Source: Wolbachia endosymbiont (group A) of Anomoia purmunda (GTDB lineage: Bacteria; Pseudomonadota; Alphaproteobacteria; Rickettsiales; Anaplasmataceae). From it: a stretch of 64,000 nucleotides of DNA. Numbering within the stretch: the stretch's first letter is position 1; every line of letters starts with the position of its first letter. The notes beneath the pieces were generated by a model. That model made no database searches. It had not been told where the DNA came from and saw only the letters and a program-made list of their open reading frames with translations. Shown here piece after piece: positions 39,999-49,372 of the stretch. The stretch covers positions 1,302,001 through 1,366,000 of the forward strand of contig NZ_OX366362.1 in assembly GCF_947251545.1 (NCBI RefSeq), written 5' to 3'. The translations under genes were made by a program, and so were the position numbers.

Positions 39999-40793
39999 TA
40001 GACTTCTTTCAAAATTGTTAGAGGGAGTGTAAGATGAAGTATTTGAAAGCATGAAATATAAGGAAATAGAAAAGTTAGAAGGAGAAAAGTTTCGACGTTT
40101 AACAGGGGTAAAAAAAGCAACATTTGAGCGAATGGTAGAAATTCTAGAAGTGGAGGATAAAAGAAAAAAAGCTAGAAGTGGAAGAAAAAGTAAACTTTGC
40201 ATAGAAGACAGGCTACTTATGGCACTGGAATATATAAGAGAATATCGTACATATTTTCATATTGGGCAAAGCTATGGCATGAGTGAAAGTAACAGTTTTA
40301 AAATAATAAGATGGGTAGAAGACATATTAATAAAACATCCAGATTTTGCATTACCAGGAAAAAAAGAGCTATTAAAGAGTGATGTAGAATATGAAGTTTT
40401 AGTAATAGACGGAACTGAAACGCCAGTAGAGAGACCAAAAAAAAGCAAAAGCCCTTCTACTCTGGAAAGAAAAAAAGGCATACTATAAAAACACAAATAG
40501 TAACAGAGAAGAAGAGTAGAAAAGTCATATGCACATCTTTCTCGAATGGTAGAAAACACGGATGTTTAGAGAATCAAAGGTAGCAGTATTGCCGCAAACT
40601 AAAATCTTAGCTGATGCCGGCTACAGGGGAATGCAGAAGATACACAAAAATGTTGTATTACCGCACAGGAAAACGAAAAAGAATCCGTTAAGCAAAGAAC
40701 AAAAAAAAGAGAACAGGGCACTTATGAGCCAAAGGGCAATTGTTGAAAACGTAATTGAAAAGGTTTAAAATCATCTCGGACAGGTATAGAAAC

Positions 40794-42101
40794 CATACGC
40801 GTCAAGTTAAGGAAAAGTGTAAGTAAAATTGATAGAGTGAAGGAAAAGAATAAGGTATAAGTTCTTCTTGGATATGTGAATGAGAGAACTTACAATGGAC
40901 AGAATAGCTTGCTTATCAAAAGACCTCAATGAATTCTTTAATGAAAAAGCAGACGAAATATCAATTGCAGTAGGTTTTATAAAAAGAAAGAGAAAACTTA
41001 ATGGCTCATCATTCATAAAAGCTATGGTTTTTGGTAACATAGGAGTTGGTGATTGCAGCATAGAAACAATGTGCCAATTGCTAAATGAAGACTCAATAGA
41101 AATTACAAAACAGGGTTTGGATTATATTAGCCTGCCCAGTAGCATGGAAGATATGTACAAAGGATATGGGAGTAGCTATAGAGATTGTGAGAGTAATACC
41201 AAATCAGGAATAAAGCTGCAGTTAGTCTTTGATTACCTGAACCAAGCGCTAGATAAGTTAAATTTAATAGAAGGAATAAGGTCGGATCAAGGTTATAGGG
41301 ATTATCTGAACGGTTTATCAGCCAATGATTTGCTAATATTTGATTTGTGCTACTTTGTGCCTAGTTCTTTTAAACAGATTGATGAAGCAGGTGCATATTT
41401 TGTTAGTCGTTATAAGTCTGATACCAATATATATGATATAGAAACAAATCAAAAAATAGAGTTGTTGGAATGTTTAGAAGGTCAATCCCTTCTAGAGATG
41501 GAAGTGCTATTAGGAAAAGAAGTAAAAATTAAAGTGAGAATTATATGTCAAAAATTAACTGAAGAACAGTCTATAATTAGAAGAAGGGCTAATAAGTTAG
41601 CAAAATCACATGGATATACATCTTCTCAAAAGAATCAAAAATTGCTGGATTGGTCGATATTCATAACTAACGTTCCAGAGAGTAAAATCAGCGCTGAACA
41701 AGTATTAACAGTTTACAGGGTAAGATGGCAGATTGAATTATTATTTAAATTGTATAAGAGTCACATCAGGCTTGACGAACTTAAAGGAAAACCATACAGA
41801 GTATTATGTGAACTATACGCTAAATTGTGCGCAATTCTTATATTTCATGGAATAGTTGGTTGTATAAAACTGAAAGAGAATACAGAGCTGAGTTTAACAA
41901 AGGCATTCATTGAATTAAAAAGAAGGATTAGGGAGTTGTTTTTAGCGTTAAGCAGTAAAATTAATAATTTGAGAATTTTCCTGAAAAAACTTACCACAGA
42001 CTGGTCACAATTTTCTGTGAAAGACAGATATAGAAAAACTAGAGTATCCACCTTAAGTTCATTGAATTTTCTTACCCTTGCTTCTTAACTTGACGCGTAT
42101 G
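40794..42101 (+). mobile_element. IS4-family element, internal-deletion copy 3, with target duplication
   Basis: 1308 bp, same length and deletion as 28065-29372. Perfect 18-bp ends (40794-40811, 42084-42101) and an 11-bp direct flank duplication GGTATAGAAAC, the size expected for IS4-family transposition. Removing the element and one duplicate restores the IS5 reading DRYRNRRKRFG across the junction. Confidence 0.95.
40880..42088 (+). pseudogene. IS4 transposase with in-frame deletion, presumed inactive
   Basis: 402 codons, identical deletion to the 28078-29286 copy (first catalytic Asp missing) but DLCYF at the second Asp site as in the full-length copy. It must have been moved by a transposase supplied in trans, or lost the segment by gene conversion after insertion. 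Confidence 0.88.
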
Positions 42102-42198
42102 GGTATAGAAACCGACGAAAACGTTTTGGTTTAAGGTTTAATTTGATTGCTGCAATTCACAATTTTGAGCTCCCTACATGAATTTTGAAAGAAGTCTA

Positions 42199-42850
42199 TC
42201 TTTGTGTATCTTCTGCATTCCCCTGTAGCCGGCATCAGCTAAGATTTTAGTTTGCGGCAATACTGCTACCTTTGATTCTCTAAACATCCGTGTTTTCTAC
42301 CATTCGAGAAAGATGTGCATATGACTTTTTTACTCTTCTTCTCTGTTACTATTTGTGTTTTTATAGTATGCCTTTTTTTCTTTCCAGAGTAGAAGCGTTT
42401 TTGCTTTTTTTTGGCCTCTCTACTGGCGTTTCAGTTCCATCTATTACTAAAACTTCATATTCTACATCACTCTTTAATAGCTCTTTTTTTCCTGGTAATG
42501 CAAAATCTGGATGTTTTATTAATGTGTCTTCTACCCATCTTATTACTTTAAAACTGTTACTTTCACTCATGCCATAGCTTTGCCCAATATGAAAATATGT
42601 ACGATATTCTCTTATATATTCCAGTGCCATAAGTAGCCTGTCTTCTATACAAAGTTTACTTTTTCTTCCACTTCTAGCTTTTTTTCTTTTATCCTCCACT
42701 TCTAGAATTTCTACCATTCGCTCAAATGTTGCTTTTTTTACCCCTGTTAAACGTCGAAACTTTTCTCCTTCTAACTTTTCTATTTCCTTATATTTCATGC
42801 TTTCAAATACTTCATCTTACACTCCCTCTAACAATTTTGAAAGAAGTCTA
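42199..42850 (-). mobile_element. IS5-family element (copy B), inverted and truncated
   Basis: Its 5' terminus is intact (CAATTTTGAAAGAAGTCTA, ending 42850) but the 3' part is lost after the GYRGMQKIHK coding region, where it abuts copy A at 42198. Copies A and B thus form a long inverted repeat (about 650 bp arms, 40.0-40.65 and 42.2-42.85 kb). Confidence 0.85.
42200..42798 (-). pseudogene. IS5-family transposase, truncated copy B
   Basis: Same order as copy A: first frame 42361-42798 (MKYKEIEKLEGEKFRRLTGV ... KSKNASTLERKKGIL), A-run frameshift site, the same about 7-base loss, then MFRESK... to GYRGMQKIHK where it ends. The shared frameshift shows both copies descend from an already defective element. 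Confidence 0.85.
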
Positions 42851-42903
42851 TTGATAACCCAAACGTTGAACAATTTCAAAAAGAAGCCATTAAGGTTGTT
42901 TAA
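42850..42903 (+). pseudogene. 3' stub of a gene cut by the IS5 copy
   Basis: Right after the IS terminus a frame reads DNPNVEQFQKEAIKVV then TAA (42901-42903). A hairpin follows, as expected at a real gene end. Too short to identify; the 5' part was not found on the other side of the IS nest. Confidence 0.35.
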
Positions 42904-42914
42904 TTAAAGTAATA

Positions 42915-42940
42915 CACATAGGTCCCAGCGGGCCTATGTG
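42915..42940 (+). terminator. Terminator-like hairpin
   Basis: CACATAGG-T-CCC / GGG-CCTATGTG, an 11-bp stem with one bulge and a 3-base loop, 12 bases after the stub's stop. The following CTCTTAT is only weakly T-rich. It could serve the truncated gene or mlaD's end from the other strand. Confidence 0.45.
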
Positions 42941-42977
42941 CTCTTATAGTTAATGCCGACTTAAAGTCCTATAATTT

Positions 42978-43433
42978 TCACTTTGTAAACATACCAAGAA
43001 TTCTGTCCATTATTCCACCCATATTTGCTTCAGCTTGAGTATACTCTATTTTACCACCGTGCAAGATTAGTTTAATATCTGATCCAGGTGATATATTAAC
43101 AAATTTACTGCCAACAACTCCACTGCTAGTGATCAGAGCTGAACTATCAATTGGCAATTTTATGTCTTTGCTTATACACATATCGATTCGTGCTACATAG
43201 GTAGCTTTGTCAAGTGATACACCAGTTATGTTTCCAACATCTACACCAGAGATCTTGACACTATCACCAACTCCTATACCGTTAGCGTTAGCAAAAAGAC
43301 CATATATTTTATAGCAATCCTTATAGTTTTTCTTTATGTAAGATAGCTTATCAATAGCAAAGAAAATCAGAAAAATAGTGAAAATTAATACAAATAATCC
43401 AGCAGTTATTTCAAGTATATTTGACCTTCGCAT
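42978..43433 (-). CDS. mlaD: MlaD-type MCE-domain lipid-transport protein
   Basis: Substrate-binding component of the Mla phospholipid ABC transporter. 151 residues: N-terminal membrane anchor (ILEITAGLFVLIFTIFLIFF, residues 6-25) and one MCE domain (about 40-118) with ANGIGVGDSVKISGVDVGNI and the typical GVVGSKFVNISPGSD. The other Mla genes are not here. The stop of the NDUFA12-like gene is two bases upstream, so the two are co-transcribed; this pairing is common in alphaproteobacteria. Confidence 0.92.
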   Translation of the reverse strand: MRRSNILEITAGLFVLIFTIFLIFFAIDKLSYIKKNYKDCYKIYGLFANANGIGVGDSVKISGVDVGNITGVSLDKATYVARIDMCISKDIKLPIDSSALITSSGVVGSKFVNISPGSDIKLILHGGKIEYTQAEANMGGIMDRILGMFTK

Positions 43434-43435
43434 CT

Positions 43436-43750
43436 TTAGTTATCAGGACTCCAGCTTTTATAGTAATTTTTCACTTTTTGGTTTGGATAGTATGCATCTT
43501 TTGTACCCGTTAAATTAGGAGTATGTTTTACTTTTCTTTTTTTATTATTAACTGGTACTACATTATCAGTATAGTGAAGCCATATATGCCATTCCGGAGG
43601 CACTGTTGTAGGCTCAGAAACACTGCTATACATAACCCACCTTTTTCCTTTACTTGATTCATAGTAAGAATTTCCATTTTCATCTCTTCCTACAAATTTA
43701 TCTTCTCTTCGTAATAGGCGTTTTATTGCATTACAAATTTTAGATAACAT
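43436..43750 (-). CDS. NDUFA12 (B17.2)-family complex I accessory subunit
   Basis: 104 residues with the NDUFA12 pattern: FVGRDENGNSYYESSKGKRW then VPPEWHIWLHYTDNVVP, and the C-terminal PNLTGTKDAYYP. Associated with NADH:ubiquinone oxidoreductase assembly or stability in alphaproteobacteria and mitochondria. First gene of the pair with mlaD. Confidence 0.92.
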   Translation of the reverse strand: MLSKICNAIKRLLRREDKFVGRDENGNSYYESSKGKRWVMYSSVSEPTTVPPEWHIWLHYTDNVVPVNNKKRKVKHTPNLTGTKDAYYPNQKVKNYYKSWSPDN

Positions 43751-43814
43751 AAGGGTATTAAAACAAAAAGTATTATATATACTAATACTTTAACGATATA
43801 TTAACAACAATTTA

Positions 43815-45281
43815 ATGCAATTACCAATCTTACAAGTTATTATCCCAATAATTGCATCAATGTTTTGCTTTCTTGCCAAGAAACACAAGGTATCTTGGTT
43901 TATTTCTTTTATTGCAACAACAATCACTCTTATCATTTCATCAATACTACTCATTAAAACATATAAAGGTGAAATTATAACTTATCACCTTGGAAATTGG
44001 GCTCCTCCGTATGGAATAGAGTTAAGAATCGACGTGTTAAATTCCTTAATTCTAACCCTAGTGAATTTTATAGCGCTGATTAGTGTGCTTTATAGCTTTT
44101 ATATTAACGAAAAAGAAATTAGCAAAAACAAAATCACTGGTTTTTACTCTCTATTTCTACTGTGCTTAAGCGGACTGCTTGGGATTTTAGTAACAAACGA
44201 TATATTTAACCTTTACGTTTTCTTGGAGATTTCATCTCTTTCTTCTTATGTATTAGTTTCAATGGGAAGGGATAAAAAAGCCTTGGTTGCAGCATTTGAA
44301 TATCTAATTAGTGGCACTATAGGGGCAACATTTTATTTATTTGGTATCGGGCTCTTGTATTCAATGACTGGAACGCTCAATATGTCTGACATGGCTGAAA
44401 GAATAGTTCCATTATACGATAACAACATCATAAAGCTTGGCACATTGTTCATTTTTGTTGGTCTCTCAATCAAAATGGCACTGTTTCCATTAAGCAGGTG
44501 GCTGGTTAATGCATATAGTGAGGCACCAAGTCTCATTAGCATATTCTTTTCAGGCACAGTGACAAAAGTGATGATATATGTTTTCATCAGAATCTTTTAT
44601 ACTGTTTTTCATCAAAATTTTTTCTTGTTTAAGCCGCTACTGGACAATGTGATAATTATTCTCGCACTTTGCGCTATTGTATTTGGGTCGATATTTGCAA
44701 TAACCGCAAAAGACATAAAAAGACTGTTTGCTCACTCTAGTATTAGCCAAATTGGTTATATAATTTTAGCACTGAGTTTTAACTCAAAAACAGGTGTATT
44801 TGCAGCAATTCTTCACATAGTAAACCACAGCATAATAAAAACATCTTTATTCATGGCTGCAGGATGTATTTCTTACAAATTTGATACAACAAAAATAGAG
44901 AATTTATCGGGACTCAAGAAATCAATGCCTTATACAGCACTTGCGTTCACTCTACTCAGTTTAGCATTAATCGGTGTGCCTTTAACAAATGGCTTTGTAA
45001 GCAAGTGGTATATAATGAAAGCAATTATCGAATCTCATGCGTGGATTTCCCTTGTAACATTTGCTGCTGGCTCTTTCCTTGCATTGATATATATGTGGAA
45101 GATGGTAGAGAAAATGTATTTTGAAAATGATGCAACGTCATGCACTGGAATGACACTAGGCAAAATTAATGATGTGCCATTTCCTATGCTTTTCTGTCTA
45201 TTGTTTATGGCAGCTTTAACAGTAGTAACTGGAATATATAGCACTCCAATTCGGTTAGTAGTTGAGAAGTTGGTTTTTTGA
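43815..45281 (+). CDS. Mrp/NuoN-type monovalent cation/proton antiporter subunit D
   Basis: A 488-residue membrane protein with about 14 helices and the Proton_antipo_M core: LYVFLEISSLSSYVLV (conserved Glu in helix 5), LSIKMALFPLSRWLVNAYSEAP (conserved Lys), and LFAHSSISQIGYI. These Glu and Lys residues form the proton path shared by NuoL/M/N and MrpD. Standing alone rather than in a nuo operon favours MrpD-like. A partial WPE is read near residues 438-447 (TSCTGMT). The stop overlaps the annotated upstream extension of rodA. Confidence 0.82.
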   Translation: MQLPILQVIIPIIASMFCFLAKKHKVSWFISFIATTITLIISSILLIKTYKGEIITYHLGNWAPPYGIELRIDVLNSLILTLVNFIALISVLYSFYINEKEISKNKITGFYSLFLLCLSGLLGILVTNDIFNLYVFLEISSLSSYVLVSMGRDKKALVAAFEYLISGTIGATFYLFGIGLLYSMTGTLNMSDMAERIVPLYDNNIIKLGTLFIFVGLSIKMALFPLSRWLVNAYSEAPSLISIFFSGTVTKVMIYVFIRIFYTVFHQNFFLFKPLLDNVIIILALCAIVFGSIFAITAKDIKRLFAHSSISQIGYIILALSFNSKTGVFAAILHIVNHSIIKTSLFMAAGCISYKFDTTKIENLSGLKKSMPYTALAFTLLSLALIGVPLTNGFVSKWYIMKAIIESHAWISLVTFAAGSFLALIYMWKMVEKMYFENDATSCTGMTLGKINDVPFPMLFCLLFMAALTVVTGIYSTPIRLVVEKLVF

Positions 45282-45334
45282 TTTTTATCTTTGTTTCATA
45301 TTTTACTATACTTCAAGGTTATAAGGTCTTTATT

Positions 45335-46438
45335 GTGGATAGGCTGAAGAAGATTCATTGGTTATTAGTCATTAACGTGATAGCGCTGTTTTGCGTTGGC
45401 ATTGTTGTTCAATACTCTTCTGCTGGAGGAAAGTGGGTGCCATTTGCGATTCATCAACTGATCATATTCTCTTTCTTTTTCCTACTCGCTATAGCTATGT
45501 CATTCATAGAGCTAGATTTTTATTTGAAGTACGCCTACTTTTTTTATATAGCAGCAGCGATTTCACTATTAGCAGTAAATTTTTTTGGCTCACACATAAT
45601 GGGTGCAACAAGGTGGATAAGAATTGGATCAATTAGTTTGCAACCATCAGAATTTGCAAAAGTAGGCTTAATACTTGCGCTTGCTCGCTATTTTGATAAG
45701 CAGAGTGTGTATAAAATGATGGAATTTAAAAGATTGCTTAAGGCATTTATAATTATTTTCTTACCCGTGTTCTTGGTGTTAAAGCAACCTAATTTAGGCA
45801 CAGCTGTGATAATGTTATTTATAGGGATATCAATTATATTCACAGCAATAATAAAAAGATCTCATTCAGTAATATGTGGAACTCTTGGCATTTTTGCAGT
45901 ACCGGCTATTTGGCCTTTTTTACGTCCTTATCACAAGCAAAGGATATTGTCATTTTTGGATTCATCAGTGGATCCACTTGGAATAGGTTATAATGCGCAG
46001 CAATCTCAAATAGCTATTGGTTCAGGAGGTTTGCTTGGTAAGGGCTTTGTTAACGGAAGTCAAACTCAACTTGGATTTTTGCCGGAAAAGCATACAGATT
46101 TTGCTTTTGCAGTGCTGAGTGAGGAGTGGGGCTTTTTAGGTAGCATGGCTTTAATTTTGCTTTATACCTCATTACTTGGAATAATTTTCTCTATCGCTTA
46201 TAGGTCAAAAAATTATTTTTCTAAGTCGGTATCTATCGGCATTTTCGCCTTTTTTAGTGCTCATTTCTTTATAAACATCGGAATGACAATGGGCCTCTTG
46301 CCTGTGATAGGCGACCCATTGCCATTTCTGTCCTATGGAGGAAGTACAACTGCTGCAAGCTTAATATGTATAGGGCTATTGCTAGCAATAAAAGCAGATG
46401 AACAACAAAATACTTGTATTTTACCTATGCTAAAGTAA
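45335..46438 (+). CDS. rodA: RodA, SEDS-family peptidoglycan polymerase
   Basis: Elongasome glycosyltransferase that works with PBP2. 367 residues from GTG 45335 (AAGG 8 bases upstream; a TTG at 45278 would add 19 residues). About ten membrane helices and SEDS signatures: GATRWIRIGSISLQPSEFAK, GYNAQQSQIAIGSGGLLGKG, LPEKHTDFAFAVLSEEWGF (catalytic-region Asp) and LPFLSYGGSTT. The QSxIAIGSGG and PEKHTDF forms are RodA rather than FtsW. Relevant because Wolbachia makes only minimal cell wall. Confidence 0.93.
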   Translation: MDRLKKIHWLLVINVIALFCVGIVVQYSSAGGKWVPFAIHQLIIFSFFFLLAIAMSFIELDFYLKYAYFFYIAAAISLLAVNFFGSHIMGATRWIRIGSISLQPSEFAKVGLILALARYFDKQSVYKMMEFKRLLKAFIIIFLPVFLVLKQPNLGTAVIMLFIGISIIFTAIIKRSHSVICGTLGIFAVPAIWPFLRPYHKQRILSFLDSSVDPLGIGYNAQQSQIAIGSGGLLGKGFVNGSQTQLGFLPEKHTDFAFAVLSEEWGFLGSMALILLYTSLLGIIFSIAYRSKNYFSKSVSIGIFAFFSAHFFINIGMTMGLLPVIGDPLPFLSYGGSTTAASLICIGLLLAIKADEQQNTCILPMLK

Positions 46439-46463
46439 AATTTAACTTTACTTAATAGTTTTT

Positions 46464-47849
46464 ATGCTAGATGAAATGCGTGAGGAGTGTGGAGTATTTG
46501 GCATAAGTTGCAACCAAAGTGCTGCTTTTAACTCTATACTTGCTCTCCACGCTTTGCAGCATAGAGGTCAAGAGTCTTTTGGCGCAGTAACCAGTAACAA
46601 CGATAAGCTGCACTCTTATCACTTTCAAGGTCAAGTGAGCAGCGTATTTGATGATGTAGATGAAATAAAGAAATCCTTACCTGGAGATTGTGCAATAGGT
46701 CATGTTCGATACTCAACAAGTGGTAGTAAATTTGGAGTGCAGCCCATGTTTGGCAAAAGTGGCAAATTTGGGGATTTCGCCATAGCACATAATGGTAATT
46801 TAATTAATATTTCTCCAATACGCGAACAATTAATTAAACAAGAGTGCGTTTTTCAGTCAGATATTGATACAGAAGTAGTAGTGCATCTGACAGCAAGCGG
46901 TGAAAAAGATAGCTTCTTAGAGAGTTTTATATATGCATTAAAGCAAATACAAGGTGCTTATTCTTTTGTGGCAATCAATCAAGAAGTAGTTATTGGAGTA
47001 CGTGATCCATCTGGAATCAGGCCTCTTGTTTTAGGGAAGTTAAACGGTTCTTATGTTCTTGCATCTGAAACTTGTGCTCTTGATATAGTAAATGCAGAGT
47101 TTGTTAGAGAAATAGAACCAGGTGAGTTAGTCACCATTGATCGAAATGGTAATCTAGCTTCAGCATTTCCTTTCCCACAGCAAAAATCAAGTTTTTGTAT
47201 TTTTGAATACGTTTATTTTTCAAGACCAGACAGCATAATGGAGAATAGGTCCATATATGATATAAGAAAAGAAATAGGAAGAATACTTGCAGAAGAGAGC
47301 CCACCAAAAAACAATGTAGATATGGTTGTACCAATACCTGATTCTGGAATACCTGCAGCTATTGGATATGCAAAGCATTCAGGGTTACCCATGGAACTGG
47401 GAATAATTCGTAATCATTACATAGGAAGAACTTTTATACAACCAACTGCTGAAGTCCGTAAAGTTAGAATAAAATTAAAATTCAATGCTAATAAGCACAC
47501 TTTGAAAGGTAAAAACATAATTTTAATAGATGATAGTATAGTGCGTGGTAGTACGTTAACAAATATAATAGTTATGTTAAAGGATGCAGGAGTAAAAGAG
47601 ATTCACCTCAAAATTTCAAGCCCACCAATTAAGCATTCTTGTTTTTATGGAATAGATACGCCAGAGTGCAAAGATTTAATTGCTGCAAATAAATCTGTAG
47701 AGGAAATTAAGGAAGTTATAGGAGTAGATAGCCTAGCCTTCTTGAGTATTGATGGACTATATCAGGCTGTTAAAGCAGAAAAGCGTAACAATGCTACGCC
47801 ACAATATTGTGATGCTTGTTTCACTGGTGATTATCCGATTGGCAAATAG
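46464..47849 (+). CDS. purF: Amidophosphoribosyltransferase
   Basis: First committed step of purine synthesis. 461 residues. N-terminal Ntn glutaminase with the nucleophile C9 (EECGVFGI), so an eight-residue propeptide is expected to be removed; HRGQESFG and GHVRYSTSG are glutaminase motifs. The PRTase domain has the PRPP loop IILIDDSIVRGST. Cysteines near 395 and at the C-terminus (YCDACFTGDYP) fit the Fe-S class of PurF. Follows rodA by 25 bp; converges on the glycosylase gene. Confidence 0.96.
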   Translation: MLDEMREECGVFGISCNQSAAFNSILALHALQHRGQESFGAVTSNNDKLHSYHFQGQVSSVFDDVDEIKKSLPGDCAIGHVRYSTSGSKFGVQPMFGKSGKFGDFAIAHNGNLINISPIREQLIKQECVFQSDIDTEVVVHLTASGEKDSFLESFIYALKQIQGAYSFVAINQEVVIGVRDPSGIRPLVLGKLNGSYVLASETCALDIVNAEFVREIEPGELVTIDRNGNLASAFPFPQQKSSFCIFEYVYFSRPDSIMENRSIYDIRKEIGRILAEESPPKNNVDMVVPIPDSGIPAAIGYAKHSGLPMELGIIRNHYIGRTFIQPTAEVRKVRIKLKFNANKHTLKGKNIILIDDSIVRGSTLTNIIVMLKDAGVKEIHLKISSPPIKHSCFYGIDTPECKDLIAANKSVEEIKEVIGVDSLAFLSIDGLYQAVKAEKRNNATPQYCDACFTGDYPIGK

Positions 47850-47870
47850 TTTACGCAAGATCACTGGAGC

Positions 47871-48377
47871 TCAGATCTTAAACCGCCAAAATTTCTCTTG
47901 GCCTTTACTAATTCCGATTCTCGGGGTGCAAATATAATCTGGTTTGAGATGAGATTCATAAACACAAAATTCGTGGCTTATAGTAAGGTCCTGTTTGTTA
48001 TGTTCTTTTGTAATATTTAATCTTTTACACAATATTCCTGGCCCACCTAAATTTGCCTCAAGCGGTTCAATGAGCTTTAATCCCCGTATTAACACTGCTG
48101 CTGGGAACCCTTCTGCTTCTGTTACAATATTTAAACAGTAATACATTCCATATATAAAGTACACGTATGAAAACCCCGGCACACCAAACATTACTGAGGT
48201 TCGATTAGTATAGCCTCTTGCCGCATGACAAGCTGGGTCACTCATTCCTATATAGGCTTCAACTTCGGTTATTATTCCACTAAAGTTAGAAAATTTGAGG
48301 ACTTTTCCCAATAACTCTCCAGCTACAGTTAAGGTCGGCCGCTCGTAGAAATTTCTTGGTAGTATTATGTTGCTCAT
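47871..48377 (-). CDS. 3-methyladenine DNA glycosylase (AAG/MPG type)
   Basis: Monofunctional base-excision glycosylase. 168 residues from ATG 48377 ([20 protein letters not shown]); an upstream GTG/ATG extension is possible. Motifs: [20 protein letters not shown] with the catalytic Glu, [25 protein letters not shown] and [13 protein letters not shown]. Size equals the family. Ends 21 bp from purF, tail to tail. Confidence 0.94.
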   Translation of the reverse strand: MSNIILPRNFYERPTLTVAGELLGKVLKFSNFSGIITEVEAYIGMSDPACHAARGYTNRTSVMFGVPGFSYVYFIYGMYYCLNIVTEAEGFPAAVLIRGLKLIEPLEANLGGPGILCKRLNITKEHNKQDLTISHEFCVYESHLKPDYICTPRIGISKGQEKFWRFKI

Positions 48378-48440
48378 TATAAGAGTATAAGTTACTTGCA
48401 GGTGCAAGCAACTTATACTAATTACTACTTTTGTTTTTTC

Positions 48441-49295
48441 TTACTTACTCACTTGAGCAGCAGGAGCCTGGTGTTTTTGTGTTGTGCTCTCTGTTACATC
48501 TGTTGAAGGTTGCGGCAAAACTTTCACTGCTTCAGAACTTTTTTGTTGCAATTGTGATGCTAATGCTTCATGTAAAGGCTTTGCTTCATATTGCCTTCCT
48601 ACTTTTACTTCTTTATGTGCAGCTAATTGCTCCATAGTAACACCATTACCCTCAATAAGTTTTATAGAACCATCATCGTGAATGCTAATTTTTATGTTAC
48701 ACTCTTTTCCTTGAGCATTCTACTTTAGAGTCATTTGATATGATCCATTAGCCACTTCATAAATTCTTGCCCCATCCTTATCAATTTGGCAACGTACCCC
48801 CCTTGTTTTTTGGTCAGGTAGTAGCAACGTAACTGTCTTTACATCGTACTTTTTGCACATATTACCACTTAGAATATCATGCAAGTTTACTTCTTTTGTA
48901 TAATCGTTCAGCGCAATTCTTATGACAGGCTTAACACTGTTATCTATATTTTTAGTTTCTCTTAATTTTATAAGCTTTGCATCAATATTTTTAGATATCT
49001 CTTCTTCAATTTGTTTAGCAGCTTTGCCTACAATTTCCCGACCATGATATTTGGTCTCCTCAGCAGTATATCTATACATATCATCGCTATTCTTATGAAC
49101 ATGAGGTTTCACTATTACTTTATTAGTAGTATTAGTAGAAGGGTTGTTCTGATCTACAAAGAACCTCTTCCATGTTTCTTCATCATCAAGAGTGACGTAC
49201 CTACATTTATCCTTATTCGGTATTGACCCAGATACGCTATCAGCAGCAATATTTTGATCAACAATCAAAGATACAGTTTCATTACTATCTAACAT
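48441..49295 (-). pseudogene. Orphan gene split by an in-frame amber codon
   Basis: Start ATG 49295 is set by GGAGG 6 bases upstream. After 191 codons an in-frame TAG (48720-48722) stops the first part (ending SYQMTLK); the same frame then continues 92 codons (NAQGKECNIKISIHDDGSIK ... QAPAAQVSK) to a stop at 48441. The join is smooth: beta-rich text QIDKDGARIYEVANGS before and NIKISIHDDGSIKLIEGNG after. So this looks like one 284-codon gene with a point nonsense mutation, or two products. The last 40 residues are Pro/Gln/Thr-rich. No family recognised. Confidence 0.65.
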
Positions 49296-49372
49296 ATATG
49301 CCTCCATTATTTTTAATATATAAATGTTAGCATATAGATATCATTCCAATTAGTCAATATAAATTATGATGT

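Larger units (their letters stand above)
40051..42181 (+). pseudogene. IS5-family transposase, frameshifted and interrupted
   Basis: First frame MKYKEIEKLEGEKFRRLTGV ... ERKKGIL (40051-40488) is the N-terminal helix-turn-helix part with VIDGTETPVERP (first DDE Asp). AAAAAAAGG at 40470-40478 then permits a -1 shift into RHTIKTQIVTEKKSRKVICT, as in IS5 relatives that use programmed frameshifting. A further unintended loss of about 7 bases near 40557 puts the next block (MFRESKVAVLPQTKILADAG, 40562-40768) in another frame, and an early stop follows at 40766. The C-terminus RNRRKRFGLRFNLIAAIHNF is beyond the IS4 insertion (42110-42181). Not functional. Confidence 0.85.
39999..42198 (+). mobile_element. 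IS5-family element (copy A) interrupted by an IS4 element
   Basis: Ends TAGACTTCTTTCAAAATTGT (39999-40018) and the inverse ...TTTTGAAAGAAGTCTA (ending 42198) are terminal inverted repeats of an IS about 880 bp long that is split by the 1308-bp IS4 copy at 40794-42101. The IS4 insertion left a direct 11-bp duplication GGTATAGAAAC at 40783-40793 and 42102-42112. Confidence 0.88.

Noticed and set aside
42851..42977. Possible tRNA gene in the gap with a GC-rich hairpin
   Set aside because: Only one stem; no cloverleaf arms or CCA-adjacent acceptor could be drawn.
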